Positions 43,436 to 52,803 of a stretch of 64,000 nucleotides of DNA are shown here, one piece after another. This stretch comes from an uncultured Polaribacter sp. (lineage in GTDB: Bacteria; Bacteroidota; Bacteroidia; Flavobacteriales; Flavobacteriaceae). The notes beneath the pieces were generated by a model, which saw only the letters and a program-made list of their open reading frames with translations, had not been told where the DNA came from and made no database searches. Where the stretch lies: NCBI GenBank assembly GCA_943846595.1, contig OX044355.1, positions 682,001-746,000 of the forward strand, in the 5' to 3' direction. Within the stretch, counting starts at the first letter, position 1, and the number at the start of each line of letters is the position of its first letter. Both the position numbers and the translations under genes were made by a program.

Positions 43436-43784
43436 AAAAACCAATCCCTTCAAAATAACTTACAATTGCTTCCTTCATTAAAACCGTTTGCTCTCCTGCT
43501 TTCAAGTGAGGTAAGTCTGTGATGGTTTTATAATGTGGCCATCCGTCGGTGTCATAATAATCAAATTCATAATACCCGTAAGGTTCTAAAAGTTTACAAA
43601 TTGCAATGTGCATTAAGTTTACTTTTTCATCTTTTTTAAAAACTCCATGTCCTTTCCCGAGTTCTTGTACTCCAATTAGATAGATGATTGCGTCTAAATC
43701 GATCGTATCTCCATCTGCAAACTGTGTAGAAAGTTTTTCAACCAACAGCTCCCATTTCTCTTTTAATTCAGTGTTTTTTGACAT
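43428..43784 (-). CDS. Conserved hypothetical protein
   Basis: 118 residues with no signal or membrane part. LDAIIYLIGVQELGKGHGVFKKDEKVNLMHIAICKLLEPYG is the most distinctive run, followed by YYEFDYYDTDGWPHY. Similar proteins occur across flavobacteria without a known role. It lies between the SDR and cvpA genes, in the opposite direction to both. Confidence 0.6.
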   Translation of the reverse strand: MSKNTELKEKWELLVEKLSTQFADGDTIDLDAIIYLIGVQELGKGHGVFKKDEKVNLMHIAICKLLEPYGYYEFDYYDTDGWPHYKTITDLPHLKAGEQTVLMKEAIVSYFEGIGFFK

Positions 43785-43870
43785 CAGGTGCTTTTATAAG
43801 AGGGTAAAGATACAAACGTGCTTTTTATAATGTGGAAAAAAAGATGTAGGTTTGATAAAAATTATTAGAA

Positions 43871-44386
43871 ATGAATGTTTTTGATATTGTCATTGCTGCA
43901 CTTTTACTCTTTGGATTCGTTCGAGGGATTACGAAAGGTCTTTTTGTTGAAGTTGCCTCATTGGCTGCTTTAATCATTGGTGTATATGGCTCCATTCATT
44001 TCTCCTATTTTATTTCAGATTATTTAAAAGACAGTGTTTCCTGGAGCGAGGAGTATATTTCTCTAGCTGCTTTTGCAGGTACCTTTGTTACTATTATCAT
44101 TGTCATTGCACTCGCAGGAAAATTATTGACCAAATTAGCAGACTTTGCTGCTTTAGGTTTTTTAAATAAAGGATTAGGAGGCCTTTTTGGAGCGTTAAAA
44201 ATTGGGCTTATTTTAAGCGTTGTTTTTATTTTTTTTGGTAAAATGAACAACAGTATTCCCTTTGTTAAAAAAGAAACCTTAGATAATTCAATCCTATACG
44301 CACCTGTCAAGAAAATTGCACCGCTTATTTTTCCATCCATAATAAAAGAGGATACAACGGAGGAACTGCTTCAAGAAATTATATAA
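43871..44386 (+). CDS. CvpA family membrane protein
   Basis: 171 residues with four membrane helices. MNVFDIVIAALLLFGFVRGITKGLFVEVASLAALIIGVYG is the family's N-terminal signature, and ALGFLNKGLGGLFGALKIGLILSVVFIFF the central one. CvpA is needed for colicin V export in E. coli and for envelope homeostasis; the molecular action is unclear. TAGGTTTG at 43847-43854 is a likely -7 box. Confidence 0.88.
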   Translation: MNVFDIVIAALLLFGFVRGITKGLFVEVASLAALIIGVYGSIHFSYFISDYLKDSVSWSEEYISLAAFAGTFVTIIIVIALAGKLLTKLADFAALGFLNKGLGGLFGALKIGLILSVVFIFFGKMNNSIPFVKKETLDNSILYAPVKKIAPLIFPSIIKEDTTEELLQEII

Positions 44387-44441
44387 TGTTTCTTTCTGAT
44401 TTCTCAGAGGATTATTTCTCAGAGGTAAAAATTTTTTCAAA

Positions 44442-44472
44442 AAAAAGCCAATCGTTAGCGATTGGCTTTTTT
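44442..44472. terminator. Bidirectional terminator between cvpA and carbonic anhydrase
   Basis: AAAAGCCAATCG and CGATTGGCTTTT form a perfect stem with a TTAG loop, flanked by A and T runs. It serves both the cvpA gene and the leftward carbonic anhydrase gene. Confidence 0.88.
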
Positions 44473-44488
44473 GAACAATTTTTTGGGA

Positions 44489-45115
44489 CTAATAGAAAGT
44501 AACAACACCGTTGTTGATGTCATACATAGCGCCAACTATTTTGATAGCATTGCTATCTTCCAATTCTTTTAAAACAGGACTTTGGGTTCTGATATTATCA
44601 ATAGTTAAGTGTACATTTTTTGCAGCTACTTCATTGACAAAATCAATATTTTTAGAATTTCGTAAACTTGGGTCACTTGGAGACGTCACTGCGTTTACTG
44701 CTGGTTTTATTTTGCTAAGTAAAGCGGTTAAGTTTCCTAATTTTGCGTCATCACAAGCCCCTTTAACGGCACCACATGCAGTGTGTCCTAGCACAACAAC
44801 TACTTTTGTACCTGCTAATTTACAGGCAAATTCCATACTTCCTAAGATGTCTTCATTCACGAAATTCCCAGCAACTCTCGCACTAAAAATATCCCCAATT
44901 CCTTGGTCAAAAATAATTTCTGAAGATACGCGTGAATCGATGCAGCTTAAAATTGTTGCAAAAGGATATTGACCCGTACTTGTATCGCTAACTTGTGCTA
45001 ATAAATCTCTAGATACTTCTTTGTTTTTAACAAAACGAGCGTTTCCTTCTTGAAGTAATTCGATGGCTTTGTTTGGCGAAATTGCCGATTGTGTTTCTAA
45101 TGTATGTGCTTTCAT
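44489..45115 (-). CDS. Beta-class carbonic anhydrase
   Basis: 208 residues. It interconverts CO2 and bicarbonate. Zinc ligands are in SCIDSRVSSEIIFDQGIGD (Cys; Asp-Arg dyad) and VVVLGHTACGAVKGACD (His-x2-Cys). It lies 76 nt downstream of a SulP transporter gene on the same strand; the pair suggests coupled bicarbonate uptake and use. No signal peptide, so it is cytoplasmic. Confidence 0.94.
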   Translation of the reverse strand: MKAHTLETQSAISPNKAIELLQEGNARFVKNKEVSRDLLAQVSDTSTGQYPFATILSCIDSRVSSEIIFDQGIGDIFSARVAGNFVNEDILGSMEFACKLAGTKVVVVLGHTACGAVKGACDDAKLGNLTALLSKIKPAVNAVTSPSDPSLRNSKNIDFVNEVAAKNVHLTIDNIRTQSPVLKELEDSNAIKIVGAMYDINNGVVTFY

Positions 45116-45191
45116 AAAATAATTTTTAATGGTTTCGTATTAATGAGCTTTTAAGCTCGTTACTATGCTTTTATTTTTTTGATTTCTTCCT

Positions 45192-46775
45192 TTACGCAGA
45201 TTTTTGAGGACTTAATTGAAAAAATTCAATATAGCTTGAAGGGTTTTCTACAACGCCTCTTTCAGAGATGAGTTGAATATTTATTTCTCGTTCTTTCGCC
45301 TTAAGTGCGAAGTCTTCTAAAATTTCAATGATATCGTTGTCTAAGTATCTTGTTTTTCTGACATCCAATTCTAAGGAGCTTCCTTCTGGCAATCTATCGA
45401 GCTCATTTAAAATAGCTCCTTTGTTAAAAAAGGTTACCTCTTCGGCCAAAGTCATTTTAATTTTATGTTTTCCGTTACTATTATCTTCAATATGAAGAAA
45501 GTGTGAGTTTTGGAAACTTTTGATTAGAATAACAACAATCCCTACAGCCAATCCCATTCCAATTCCTACTAATAAATCAGTAAAAACAATTCCTAAAACA
45601 GTAATTGTAAATGGCAGAAATTGTTTCCATCCCAATTGGTACATCTTGACAAATAATGCTGGTTTTGCCAATTTATATCCTACAATTAATAAAACGGCAG
45701 CCAATACAGACAATGGAATTTTATTTAACAAGGTTGGAATTAAAAGGACCGATATTAATAATAAAAATCCATGAATAATTGCCGATAACTTTGTTCTACC
45801 ACCCGACTGAATGTTTGCCGAACTTCTAACAATCACTTGAGTAATTGGCAATCCTCCAATCATTCCGGAGATTATATTTCCCGTTCCTTGAGCCAAGAGC
45901 TCTCTGTTGGTAGGGGTTACATTTTTATGTGGATCTAATTTGTCTGTAGCTTCTACACACAATAAGGTTTCTAAACTTGCAACCAATGCGATGGTAAAAC
46001 CAACAATCCAAACCTCTGGATTTGTAATTGCATTGAAATTTGGAAAACTAAATTGTCCTAGGAACATCTCTAAGTTGTCAGGCACTGGAACACTTACCAA
46101 TAGCGATGCACCGATACCGTAGGCCGAATCTTGATCTGTTACATAGAAGTAAACAATACCAGCGATAACAGCTACTAACGGTCCTTGAACTAATTGAAAG
46201 AAGCGTCCTTTCTTCGATAAAACATTGCTCCAAAGTAATAAAATACCCAATCCAATAACACCAATAATTGTGGCTCCTAAACTGATGTTGTTTAGAGTTT
46301 TAAAGAGTTCTGAAAATGTGTTTTCACCATCTATCTGGAAGAATGCAAAATCTCCTTCTGGTTTGGCATTGTAGCCAAAGAAATGTGGAATTTGTTTTAA
46401 AATAATGATGATTCCAATCCCTGTTAACATCCCCTTAATGACCGATGAAGGAAAATAATACCCAATAATTCCTGCCTTAAGAATTCCAAAGATTAACTGT
46501 ATAATTCCTCCTAAAACAACAGCCACTAAAAAGTTTTCATAACCTCCTAAAGTTCCAATAGCAGTTAGTACGATTGCTGCTAATCCAGCGGCAGGACCAC
46601 TTACTCCAATTTTAGAACCACTGAGGCCCCCAACTATAATTCCACCAATGATTCCAGCAATAAGACCAGAAAAAAGTGGCGCACCACTTGCCAATGCAAT
46701 TCCTAAACATAAGGGTAATGCTACGAAAAACACGACAATACTTGCGGGTAAATCGCTTTTAATATATTTAAACAT
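45192..46775 (-). CDS. SulP/SLC26 anion transporter with STAS domain, probable bicarbonate uptake
   Basis: 527 residues. The SulP membrane domain (about 1-400) starts YIKSDLPASIVVFFVALPLCLGIALASGAP and includes GGIVGG...SGPAAGLAAIVL-type repeats. The C-terminal STAS domain (about 425-520) has LDVRKTRYLDNDIIEILEDFA. The neighbouring carbonic anhydrase points to bicarbonate rather than sulfate, as in BicA-type systems; that is inference. Na+ coupling cannot be told. Confidence 0.88.
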   Translation of the reverse strand: MFKYIKSDLPASIVVFFVALPLCLGIALASGAPLFSGLIAGIIGGIIVGGLSGSKIGVSGPAAGLAAIVLTAIGTLGGYENFLVAVVLGGIIQLIFGILKAGIIGYYFPSSVIKGMLTGIGIIIILKQIPHFFGYNAKPEGDFAFFQIDGENTFSELFKTLNNISLGATIIGVIGLGILLLWSNVLSKKGRFFQLVQGPLVAVIAGIVYFYVTDQDSAYGIGASLLVSVPVPDNLEMFLGQFSFPNFNAITNPEVWIVGFTIALVASLETLLCVEATDKLDPHKNVTPTNRELLAQGTGNIISGMIGGLPITQVIVRSSANIQSGGRTKLSAIIHGFLLLISVLLIPTLLNKIPLSVLAAVLLIVGYKLAKPALFVKMYQLGWKQFLPFTITVLGIVFTDLLVGIGMGLAVGIVVILIKSFQNSHFLHIEDNSNGKHKIKMTLAEEVTFFNKGAILNELDRLPEGSSLELDVRKTRYLDNDIIEILEDFALKAKEREINIQLISERGVVENPSSYIEFFQLSPQKSA

Positions 46776-46855
46776 AGATATAGTATTTTGACTTTCAGAT
46801 TTTTACTGAGCGTCTATTTGTATGATAATAATGAATAATTTTTTTAATAAACTAC

Positions 46856-47179
46856 TTATGAAATAAGTATTCTTCTTTTGGGTGGAGGTGTGTCTATTTT
46901 AGAATATTCTGAAAAATAATATTTAGATCGAAAACGAATATTTCTATTTTCCTGAATTTTGTTCAAATTGGAAATACCCTGCTGTGAAGCAGTAAGTAAC
47001 TTCACTTCAGCATCTGTTTTGGATTCTTCTCCATTTTTTTCTTTTTTATTTTCCTCTTCGTCATTTAAATCTAGGAAAATACTCAGCTCTTGTGTCTCAT
47101 CCGTCAAACTGATAACAGTAGGTGCTGTGAGAACAATGGCAAATAAAAGGGAGAAAAAAAGGGCAATTACAACTCTCAA
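46856..47179 (-). CDS. Hypothetical exported or membrane-anchored small protein
   Basis: 107 residues from a TTG. One N-terminal helix (VVIALFFSLLFAIVLTAPTVISL) is followed by an acidic, Lys/Glu-rich linker (NDEEENKKEKNGEES) and a basic C-terminus. Similar short proteins lie beside Bat operons or transporters in flavobacteria. It follows batE by 66 nt and may share its transcript. Function unknown. Confidence 0.55.
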   Translation of the reverse strand: MRVVIALFFSLLFAIVLTAPTVISLTDETQELSIFLDLNDEEENKKEKNGEESKTDAEVKLLTASQQGISNLNKIQENRNIRFRSKYYFSEYSKIDTPPPKRRILIS

Positions 47180-47245
47180 ATAGCTTCAATTAAAAATTGA
47201 TTAGCAAATTTAGAAAACATATTTAAATAAATTGTTAAATAAAAT

Positions 47246-48004
47246 TTAAAAAACGTTCAACAGTTTAATTTCTTTTGCAGCAATCCAACCAATTTCTCCA
47301 TCTACTAGTTTTATTTTTTTCCATTGATCTACGGTATCTAGTACTTTTACTTTAGTGCCTTCATGAAGCGTAAAAATGTTTTCAGAACTTACAGTAGGCC
47401 CATTTTTAACATCCACTTTTTCTGAAAAAACAATTGCATAAATTTCGTTTTTAGCAAAACGATACTGGTTATATGTAATGGCTATAGATGAACTGAAGAA
47501 TACAAAACTAAAAATACTGGCAGTAAAATAGCTTCTTTTTTTAGAAGAGCCATATGCGAAGTAAAACAATAAAAAGAAGGCGGCCGTTAGTAATGAAAAT
47601 CCACATGAAATTATAGCCCATTGGTTGTAGGAGAACTTTTGTAAGTAGTTTTCATTCAATTTTTGAAAAACTGATTTTGGTACTTCCTCAATACGATCGA
47701 TGGTCAATCTTTTTGCAAAAACCAAATTATTTGCTGCATCTTCATTTAAGGGGTCTAATTGCAGGGCTTTTTCATAGTTGTAAATGGTTGCGCCAACGTT
47801 GTTTAATTTATAATAGCAATTTCCTAAATTATAATACAATTCAGAAGAAATGACTGCTTGAGATTCAATTTTTCGATAGGCTTCAATTGCCTTTTCAATT
47901 GCCCCTTTTTTGTAAAAATCATTTCCCGCAGTAAACAATGCTTCCGAACTTTGGGAAAACGCAAAACTGGAGATGAATACTAGTAAAAAGAAGGTTTTTT
48001 TCAT
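47246..48004 (-). CDS. batE: BatE: TPR and SH3-like domain protein
   Basis: 252 residues. Signal peptide MKKTFFLLVFISSFAFSQ, then TPR repeats (about 20-100: SELYYNLGNCYYKLNNVGATIYNYEKAL), two membrane helices (about 135-180) and a C-terminal SH3-like domain (VKNGPTVSSENIFTLHEGTKVKVLD). It is the last of the batABCDE genes, one nucleotide from batD. The Bat proteins help with oxygen and envelope stress in Bacteroides and Leptospira; their biochemical role is unsettled. Confidence 0.85.
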   Translation of the reverse strand: MKKTFFLLVFISSFAFSQSSEALFTAGNDFYKKGAIEKAIEAYRKIESQAVISSELYYNLGNCYYKLNNVGATIYNYEKALQLDPLNEDAANNLVFAKRLTIDRIEEVPKSVFQKLNENYLQKFSYNQWAIISCGFSLLTAAFFLLFYFAYGSSKKRSYFTASIFSFVFFSSSIAITYNQYRFAKNEIYAIVFSEKVDVKNGPTVSSENIFTLHEGTKVKVLDTVDQWKKIKLVDGEIGWIAAKEIKLLNVF

Positions 48005-48005
48005 G

Positions 48006-49766
48006 CTAAAACTGTTTATCTAGTTCAATAATAATTTCTTTTGCTTTCTCATATTCCTCTTTCATTTCTAAAGTTGTACTCGGAGCATACCTAGCAAAAT
48101 CACAATCTTCAAGTACTTCCATAAATTGTTTGATAGCCACTTCACTTACTTTTTTGTCTTGCAAAATTTGAGTGATCTTCTCTTTGCTAATCTCTATTGT
48201 TTCTATGCCTAGCTTCGCCTTTAAATAATTGTGTAAAGCGCGTTCTAAAGATTCATAAAAAGCTTCTTTTTTACCCAATTGCTTTGCTGCCTCAGACAAA
48301 TATTTTTTGGCAAGTCGTTCTGCACGTCTTAATTTGTTTCCAACAAGATCGCTATTGCGTTCTTCTTGCTTTTTCCCAATAAAAATTCCGATAGGGACTA
48401 CAATAAAAGAGAGTAATAGCAAGAGGTAGAAGCTATTCGATTTAAAGAAATCATCCTGTTTAGCTGCTATAAATGTTGATTTTGTTTGAATATATCGAAA
48501 GTTCTTTCCCGAAACTTCTAAGGCTTGTTTCTGTGCAAAACCTGGTACTGCCGATGCGAGTTCTTTGCCTTCTAAAACATTGACAATCACATCTTCTGTT
48601 GAAATTGTTTTGTATTTTTTTTGAATTGGATTAAAGTAGGAAAAAGAAATATTTGGCACCTTATACTTTCCTTTAAACTGAGGAACTACCGTATAGAGAT
48701 CACTTATAGTACCCGAGATTCCACTAGAAAGAATACGCACACGCTCTTTTCTTTCTGGGGCGTAAATTTCTAACTCTTTTGGGACAACTACTTTTGGTAA
48801 CTCAAATAATTTTAAATTTCCTTTTCCTTTCACCGTCACTTTTATTTGGGAACTTTCATTGGCTTTTAAAACCTGCTTATCCGTCTCTACTGAAAATGAA
48901 TAATCGCCAACAGCTCCAGTAAAATTTAGAGGTTTTCCATCCAAAGGAAGTTCTTTTGAGTTGATGATTTTTTTTGATGAAGCAAATTCTTTCCGAATGT
49001 TTTTTGTAATCGGATTCCCGAAGAAATCTCCTCTCCCTGTAGGGACACCGATAGCTACTTCCATCTTCATGGGATCTAAAGATAGTTTGCCCGATTTTGT
49101 GGGGATTAAAAGCGATTTTTGAAGGGTAAAATACTTATAAGGCTCTCCATTATAGGTGCCGTTTTTAGCACTTAATCCGTTTATTTTAATTTCTTGACTC
49201 CAAAAACCATTGTATTTCGGCGCTTGAATAATACCCGCATCGTAGACATTGATATTATTGCTTATATATAATCGATATTCTACATAAACGCCTTGACCAA
49301 CATAGGGCTTTGCGTTTGAAATTTGGGCAACCAAATGAATGTTTTGTTGTGCGATATAGTTGGGATCATTTGGGTCCTTGGGGATGTCTACAGGATCTAA
49401 AACACGCACTTTTACTGGGTCGGATTTTATTTTTTTTCCATCAATTTCTATGCTTGCAGCAGGAATGACAAGAATCCCTTTTTTTGTTGGTTGAATGATG
49501 TAAGAATAGGATTGTTTATAGCTGGATTTTCCATTAAAATAGGACTGACTTATCGATTGACTCGGCCCTCCAACAACTCTAAAGTTTTGGAATGGTGGGG
49601 GTGTAAAGTTATCTCCACCCTGTTTATCAATTGAAAATTCAACACGCAAACGTTGGTTTAACCCCAACTTGTTTTTACTAACCGTTGTTGTTAACTTTGC
49701 TTCTTGCGCTCCCAAAGTAATGCTTAGGATGCTTACAAATATCGATATGTAGAACTTCAACTTCAT
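48006..49766 (-). CDS. batD: BatD: large exported beta-rich protein with C-terminal membrane helix
   Basis: 586 residues. A signal sequence (FYISIFVSILSITLGAQ) is followed by BatD/oxygen-tolerance domains (KLTTTVSKNKLGLNQRLRVEFSID; YVGQGVYVEYRLYI; KANESSQIKVTVKGKGNLKL). A membrane helix (FYLLLLLSFIVVPIGIFIG, about 455) precedes a cytoplasmic helical tail. This is the usual BatD design. It precedes batE and follows batC. Confidence 0.88.
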   Translation of the reverse strand: MKLKFYISIFVSILSITLGAQEAKLTTTVSKNKLGLNQRLRVEFSIDKQGGDNFTPPPFQNFRVVGGPSQSISQSYFNGKSSYKQSYSYIIQPTKKGILVIPAASIEIDGKKIKSDPVKVRVLDPVDIPKDPNDPNYIAQQNIHLVAQISNAKPYVGQGVYVEYRLYISNNINVYDAGIIQAPKYNGFWSQEIKINGLSAKNGTYNGEPYKYFTLQKSLLIPTKSGKLSLDPMKMEVAIGVPTGRGDFFGNPITKNIRKEFASSKKIINSKELPLDGKPLNFTGAVGDYSFSVETDKQVLKANESSQIKVTVKGKGNLKLFELPKVVVPKELEIYAPERKERVRILSSGISGTISDLYTVVPQFKGKYKVPNISFSYFNPIQKKYKTISTEDVIVNVLEGKELASAVPGFAQKQALEVSGKNFRYIQTKSTFIAAKQDDFFKSNSFYLLLLLSFIVVPIGIFIGKKQEERNSDLVGNKLRRAERLAKKYLSEAAKQLGKKEAFYESLERALHNYLKAKLGIETIEISKEKITQILQDKKVSEVAIKQFMEVLEDCDFARYAPSTTLEMKEEYEKAKEIIIELDKQF

Positions 49767-49882
49767 CTTACTTTTTCTGTCTCCCCAAAGGGAAATTACG
49801 CTTTCTTTTATTATGTAACAATGTCTATTTACTCTTCAGTACTTTCACACTATTTTTTTAGAAAAAGGGTTTGAGATAGATT

Positions 49883-50692
49883 TTACCAATCTTTTTCTTG
49901 TTTTATTTTTTTTCCTTTTGCTTTTTTAGCATTCATCTTTTTTTGCGTCTTCTTTTCTTCATTGTTTAAGCTTTCTAGCAATTGCTTAATTTGCTGAGGT
50001 GTCATTTGACCTTGCTGCGGTTTTGGCTTTTGTTTTTGATCTTTCTCATTTTTCTTTTTAGGATCTTTTGGATCCTCTTTCTTTTTGTCGCCCTTTCCGT
50101 CTTTGTCGTCCTTTTTATCCTTGTCTTTCCCGTCTTTATTATCCTTGTTCTTGTCTTTGTTCTTATCGTCCTTATCTTTTTTATCCTTGTCCTTCTTGTC
50201 TTTATCTTTGTCCTTTTTTTGATCTTGCTTTTCTTTTTCTAACAATTTTTGGGCTACAGCTAGATTGTATCGTGTTTCATCGTCTGTAGGATCATTACGT
50301 AAAGCATTTTTAAAGGCATCTACAGCAGGTTGATATTGTTTTTGTTCTAACATTGCATTTCCAATATTGTGATACCCGTTTGCTTTTTCAAATTTGTCTT
50401 TTGCTGCTCTTATAGCCAATTCGTATTGAGGAACCGCCTCTTTATAATTTTTATTTTGATACATCGAGTTCCCTAAGTTGTAAGTTGCTTTCTTGTATTG
50501 ACTGTTCTTATCCAGGGCTTTTCTGTAGGCAATAGAAGCATCTTCATACTTCTCTTTTTCATAGAGCTTATTTCCTTCTCTTACCAAGGCTCTTGCCTCT
50601 CTTTGAGCTACGATTGTGTCTTTTTGAGCGCAAATTTCTGTTGATGATAAAAGAATCAGCAAAAGAAAAAAGACTGTCTGAATTTGTTTCAT
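49883..50692 (-). CDS. batC: BatC: TPR protein with long Lys/Asp repeat tract
   Basis: 269 residues from the ATG MKQIQTVFF; the upstream ATG would overlap the batB end. Signal peptide, then TPR repeats (about 28-145, ending DPTDDETRYNLAVAQKLLEK). A low-complexity tract of D-K-D-K-K-D-K units (about 155-225) follows, then PQQGQMTPQQIKQLLESLNNEEKKTQKKM. The repeat tract looks disordered, and polyampholytic tracts of this kind are common in BatC. It sits between batB and batD. Confidence 0.85.
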   Translation of the reverse strand: MKQIQTVFFLLLILLSSTEICAQKDTIVAQREARALVREGNKLYEKEKYEDASIAYRKALDKNSQYKKATYNLGNSMYQNKNYKEAVPQYELAIRAAKDKFEKANGYHNIGNAMLEQKQYQPAVDAFKNALRNDPTDDETRYNLAVAQKLLEKEKQDQKKDKDKDKKDKDKKDKDDKNKDKNKDNKDGKDKDKKDDKDGKGDKKKEDPKDPKKKNEKDQKQKPKPQQGQMTPQQIKQLLESLNNEEKKTQKKMNAKKAKGKKIKQEKDW

Positions 50693-50699
50693 CGGAGGT

Positions 50700-51746
50700 T
50701 TATTTTTTATTTTTTTCTTCGTCGAATAAATCAACTTTTCTCAACCATTTTGTTTTCTTTTCAAAAAAGAAACCGTCAATAATTAAAAATAAAAGTCCAA
50801 TTCCAATAAACCATTGAAATTGATCTTTATAGTCTGAAAATTGTTTGGTTTCAAATTCATTTTTCTTCGCATTTCCAATAATAGTTGCGAGTTCTTTTAC
50901 AGGAGTTTCTGTTTTATTTCCGTCAATGTAGTTTCCGTTTGATGCATTTGCAATGTCTTGCAAGACTTTGGAAACCCTTTTGGTAATTACCGTTTTGCCT
51001 TTATTATCTTTCTTATAACCAATTAAAGAACCATTTAATTTCATCGGAATAGGGCCCCCATTTTCAGTTCCTATACCAATGGTGAATACTTTGATGCCCT
51101 CATTCGAAATGTTTTGCGCCACTTGTTTTGTTTCTTCTTGATGATCTTCACCATCTGAAATAATAATTAAAAAACGATTGGTTTGCTCATCATTATTATA
51201 GTATGTTTTTGCCAAGTCTAAGGCTTCGTTGATTGCTGTTCCTTGGCTAGAAACCATATCTGGATTTGCATTTTGTAAAAACATTTTTGCAGCTGCATGA
51301 TCTGTTGTAATGGGTAAAAGAGGATAGGCATTTCCTGCATAAATGATAATACCCACCCGATCGGAACCTAATTGATCGATGATTTTAGAAATAATTTGTT
51401 TTGATTTCTCCAATCGATTTGGCGCAATATCTTCCGCGAGCATGCTTTTAGAAACATCCAATGCAAAAACGACATCTACTCCTTCTCTCTTTACCGTTTT
51501 TATTTTAGTCCCCATTTTTGGATTGGTCAGCGAAACAATCAACAATGACAGTCCGATGAGTAAAAAAGCAAGTTTTAATACGGATTTAAAGGGCGATGTG
51601 TTAGGGGCTAATCGCTCGAGTAAATTGCTGTTTGAAAATTTCCGTTGGGTCTTTTTTTTCCACCAAAACACCCACAAGAAAACCACCATTACTGCTGGAA
51701 TTATTGCGAGAAAATAAAAATAAATTGGCTCTTCTATCTGATACAT
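50700..51746 (-). CDS. batB: BatB: von Willebrand factor A domain membrane protein
   Basis: 348 residues. Two N-terminal membrane helices, then a VWA domain (about 88-290) with the MIDAS motif ALDVSKSM, IYAGNAYPLLPITTD and IISDGEDHQE, and a C-terminal helix (FQWFIGIGLLFLIIDGF). It is the paralogue of BatA; the two are thought to form a complex at the inner membrane. The start lies 52 nt from batA. Confidence 0.9.
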   Translation of the reverse strand: MYQIEEPIYFYFLAIIPAVMVVFLWVFWWKKKTQRKFSNSNLLERLAPNTSPFKSVLKLAFLLIGLSLLIVSLTNPKMGTKIKTVKREGVDVVFALDVSKSMLAEDIAPNRLEKSKQIISKIIDQLGSDRVGIIIYAGNAYPLLPITTDHAAAKMFLQNANPDMVSSQGTAINEALDLAKTYYNNDEQTNRFLIIISDGEDHQEETKQVAQNISNEGIKVFTIGIGTENGGPIPMKLNGSLIGYKKDNKGKTVITKRVSKVLQDIANASNGNYIDGNKTETPVKELATIIGNAKKNEFETKQFSDYKDQFQWFIGIGLLFLIIDGFFFEKKTKWLRKVDLFDEEKNKK

Positions 51747-51798
51747 TTTTTTGTTGTTGAAAGCTTTGAAAATTGAAACACTTCCTTTTTTAATCGCA

Positions 51799-52803
51799 TT
51801 AAATAAAACTCTTAAACACCGTACTTCTTAATAGAAACTCTAAGAGTAAAAACCCTAAGGCTAAAAGAACTAATAGTCGGTATTTCTCTTGGTAATTATA
51901 ATATTTAAACTCTTCCACTTTTGTTTTTTCGAGTTTGTCTATTTCGTCATAAATTTCTTTTAGAGAAACATTGTTGGTAGCTCTAAAGTATTTTCCTTGG
52001 GTCTCTTTGGCAATAAATTGCAACAATTTTTCATCAATTTCAACTTGTTGTTTTCTAAATTGAAGCTTCCCTGTTCTTGGGTCTTTACTCCAAGGAAAAT
52101 CTGCCATGCCATTGGTACCAATACCAATCGTATAGACTTTAATGGCCAATTCTTTTGCGAGTTCTGTTGCTGTTTTCGGGTCTACAAAACCAGCGTTATT
52201 TACCCCATCCGTTAATAAGATAATGACCTTACTTTTTGCCTCACTTTCTTTTAAACGGTTCACTGCAGAACCGAGCCCCATTCCAATGGCAGTACCTCCT
52301 TCTAATTGCCCCCATTTCAATTCCGAAATGGTGTTTTTCACAATTCCTTTGTCACTGGTAATTGGGGTTTGCGTAAAACTTTCTCCCGCATAAACGACAA
52401 TCCCTATCCTGTCATTGGGTCTTCTATTAACAAAGTCGATTGCTACTTTTTTTAAAGCCTCCAATCGGTTTGGTTTTAGATCCCTAGCCAGCATACTTGC
52501 TGAAACATCTATGGCCATGACAATATCAATCCCTCTGTTTGTTTTTGTTTTTTTACTTACAGACACGTTTCTTGGTCTTGCCAAAGCAACCAATAAAAAG
52601 CTGATTGCCATTAATCGCAATACATATAAAAAAGGCTTTAGTTTGGCAACAAAAGAGGCTTTTGCTTTAAACCCTTTTACACTGGGCATGGTCAAGATAG
52701 CCATGTCTTTTTTTCGTGTAAAAAAGTGCCATATTGCTAAAAGTGGAACGCCCACTAAAAGCCATAAAAAATCAGGATTTAAAAACTCAAAATTAGTCCA
52801 CAT
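51799..52803 (-). CDS. batA: BatA: von Willebrand factor A domain membrane protein
   Basis: 334 residues. Two N-terminal helices are followed by a VWA domain (about 90-290) with MIDAS residues in AIDVSASML, VYAGESFTQTPITSD and LTDGVNNAGFVDP, and a C-terminal helix. Its ATG overlaps the end of the upstream gene by 11 nt. It is the first of the batABCDE set proper. Confidence 0.9.
   Translation of the reverse strand: MWTNFEFLNPDFLWLLVGVPLLAIWHFFTRKKDMAILTMPSVKGFKAKASFVAKLKPFLYVLRLMAISFLLVALARPRNVSVSKKTKTNRGIDIVMAIDVSASMLARDLKPNRLEALKKVAIDFVNRRPNDRIGIVVYAGESFTQTPITSDKGIVKNTISELKWGQLEGGTAIGMGLGSAVNRLKESEAKSKVIILLTDGVNNAGFVDPKTATELAKELAIKVYTIGIGTNGMADFPWSKDPRTGKLQFRKQQVEIDEKLLQFIAKETQGKYFRATNNVSLKEIYDEIDKLEKTKVEEFKYYNYQEKYRLLVLLALGFLLLEFLLRSTVFKSFI

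Noticed and set aside
49982..50289. Leu/Phe-rich and Cys-rich frames on the plus strand
   Set aside because: They are the antisense of the Lys/Asp repeat tract of batC and have no start context or family features.
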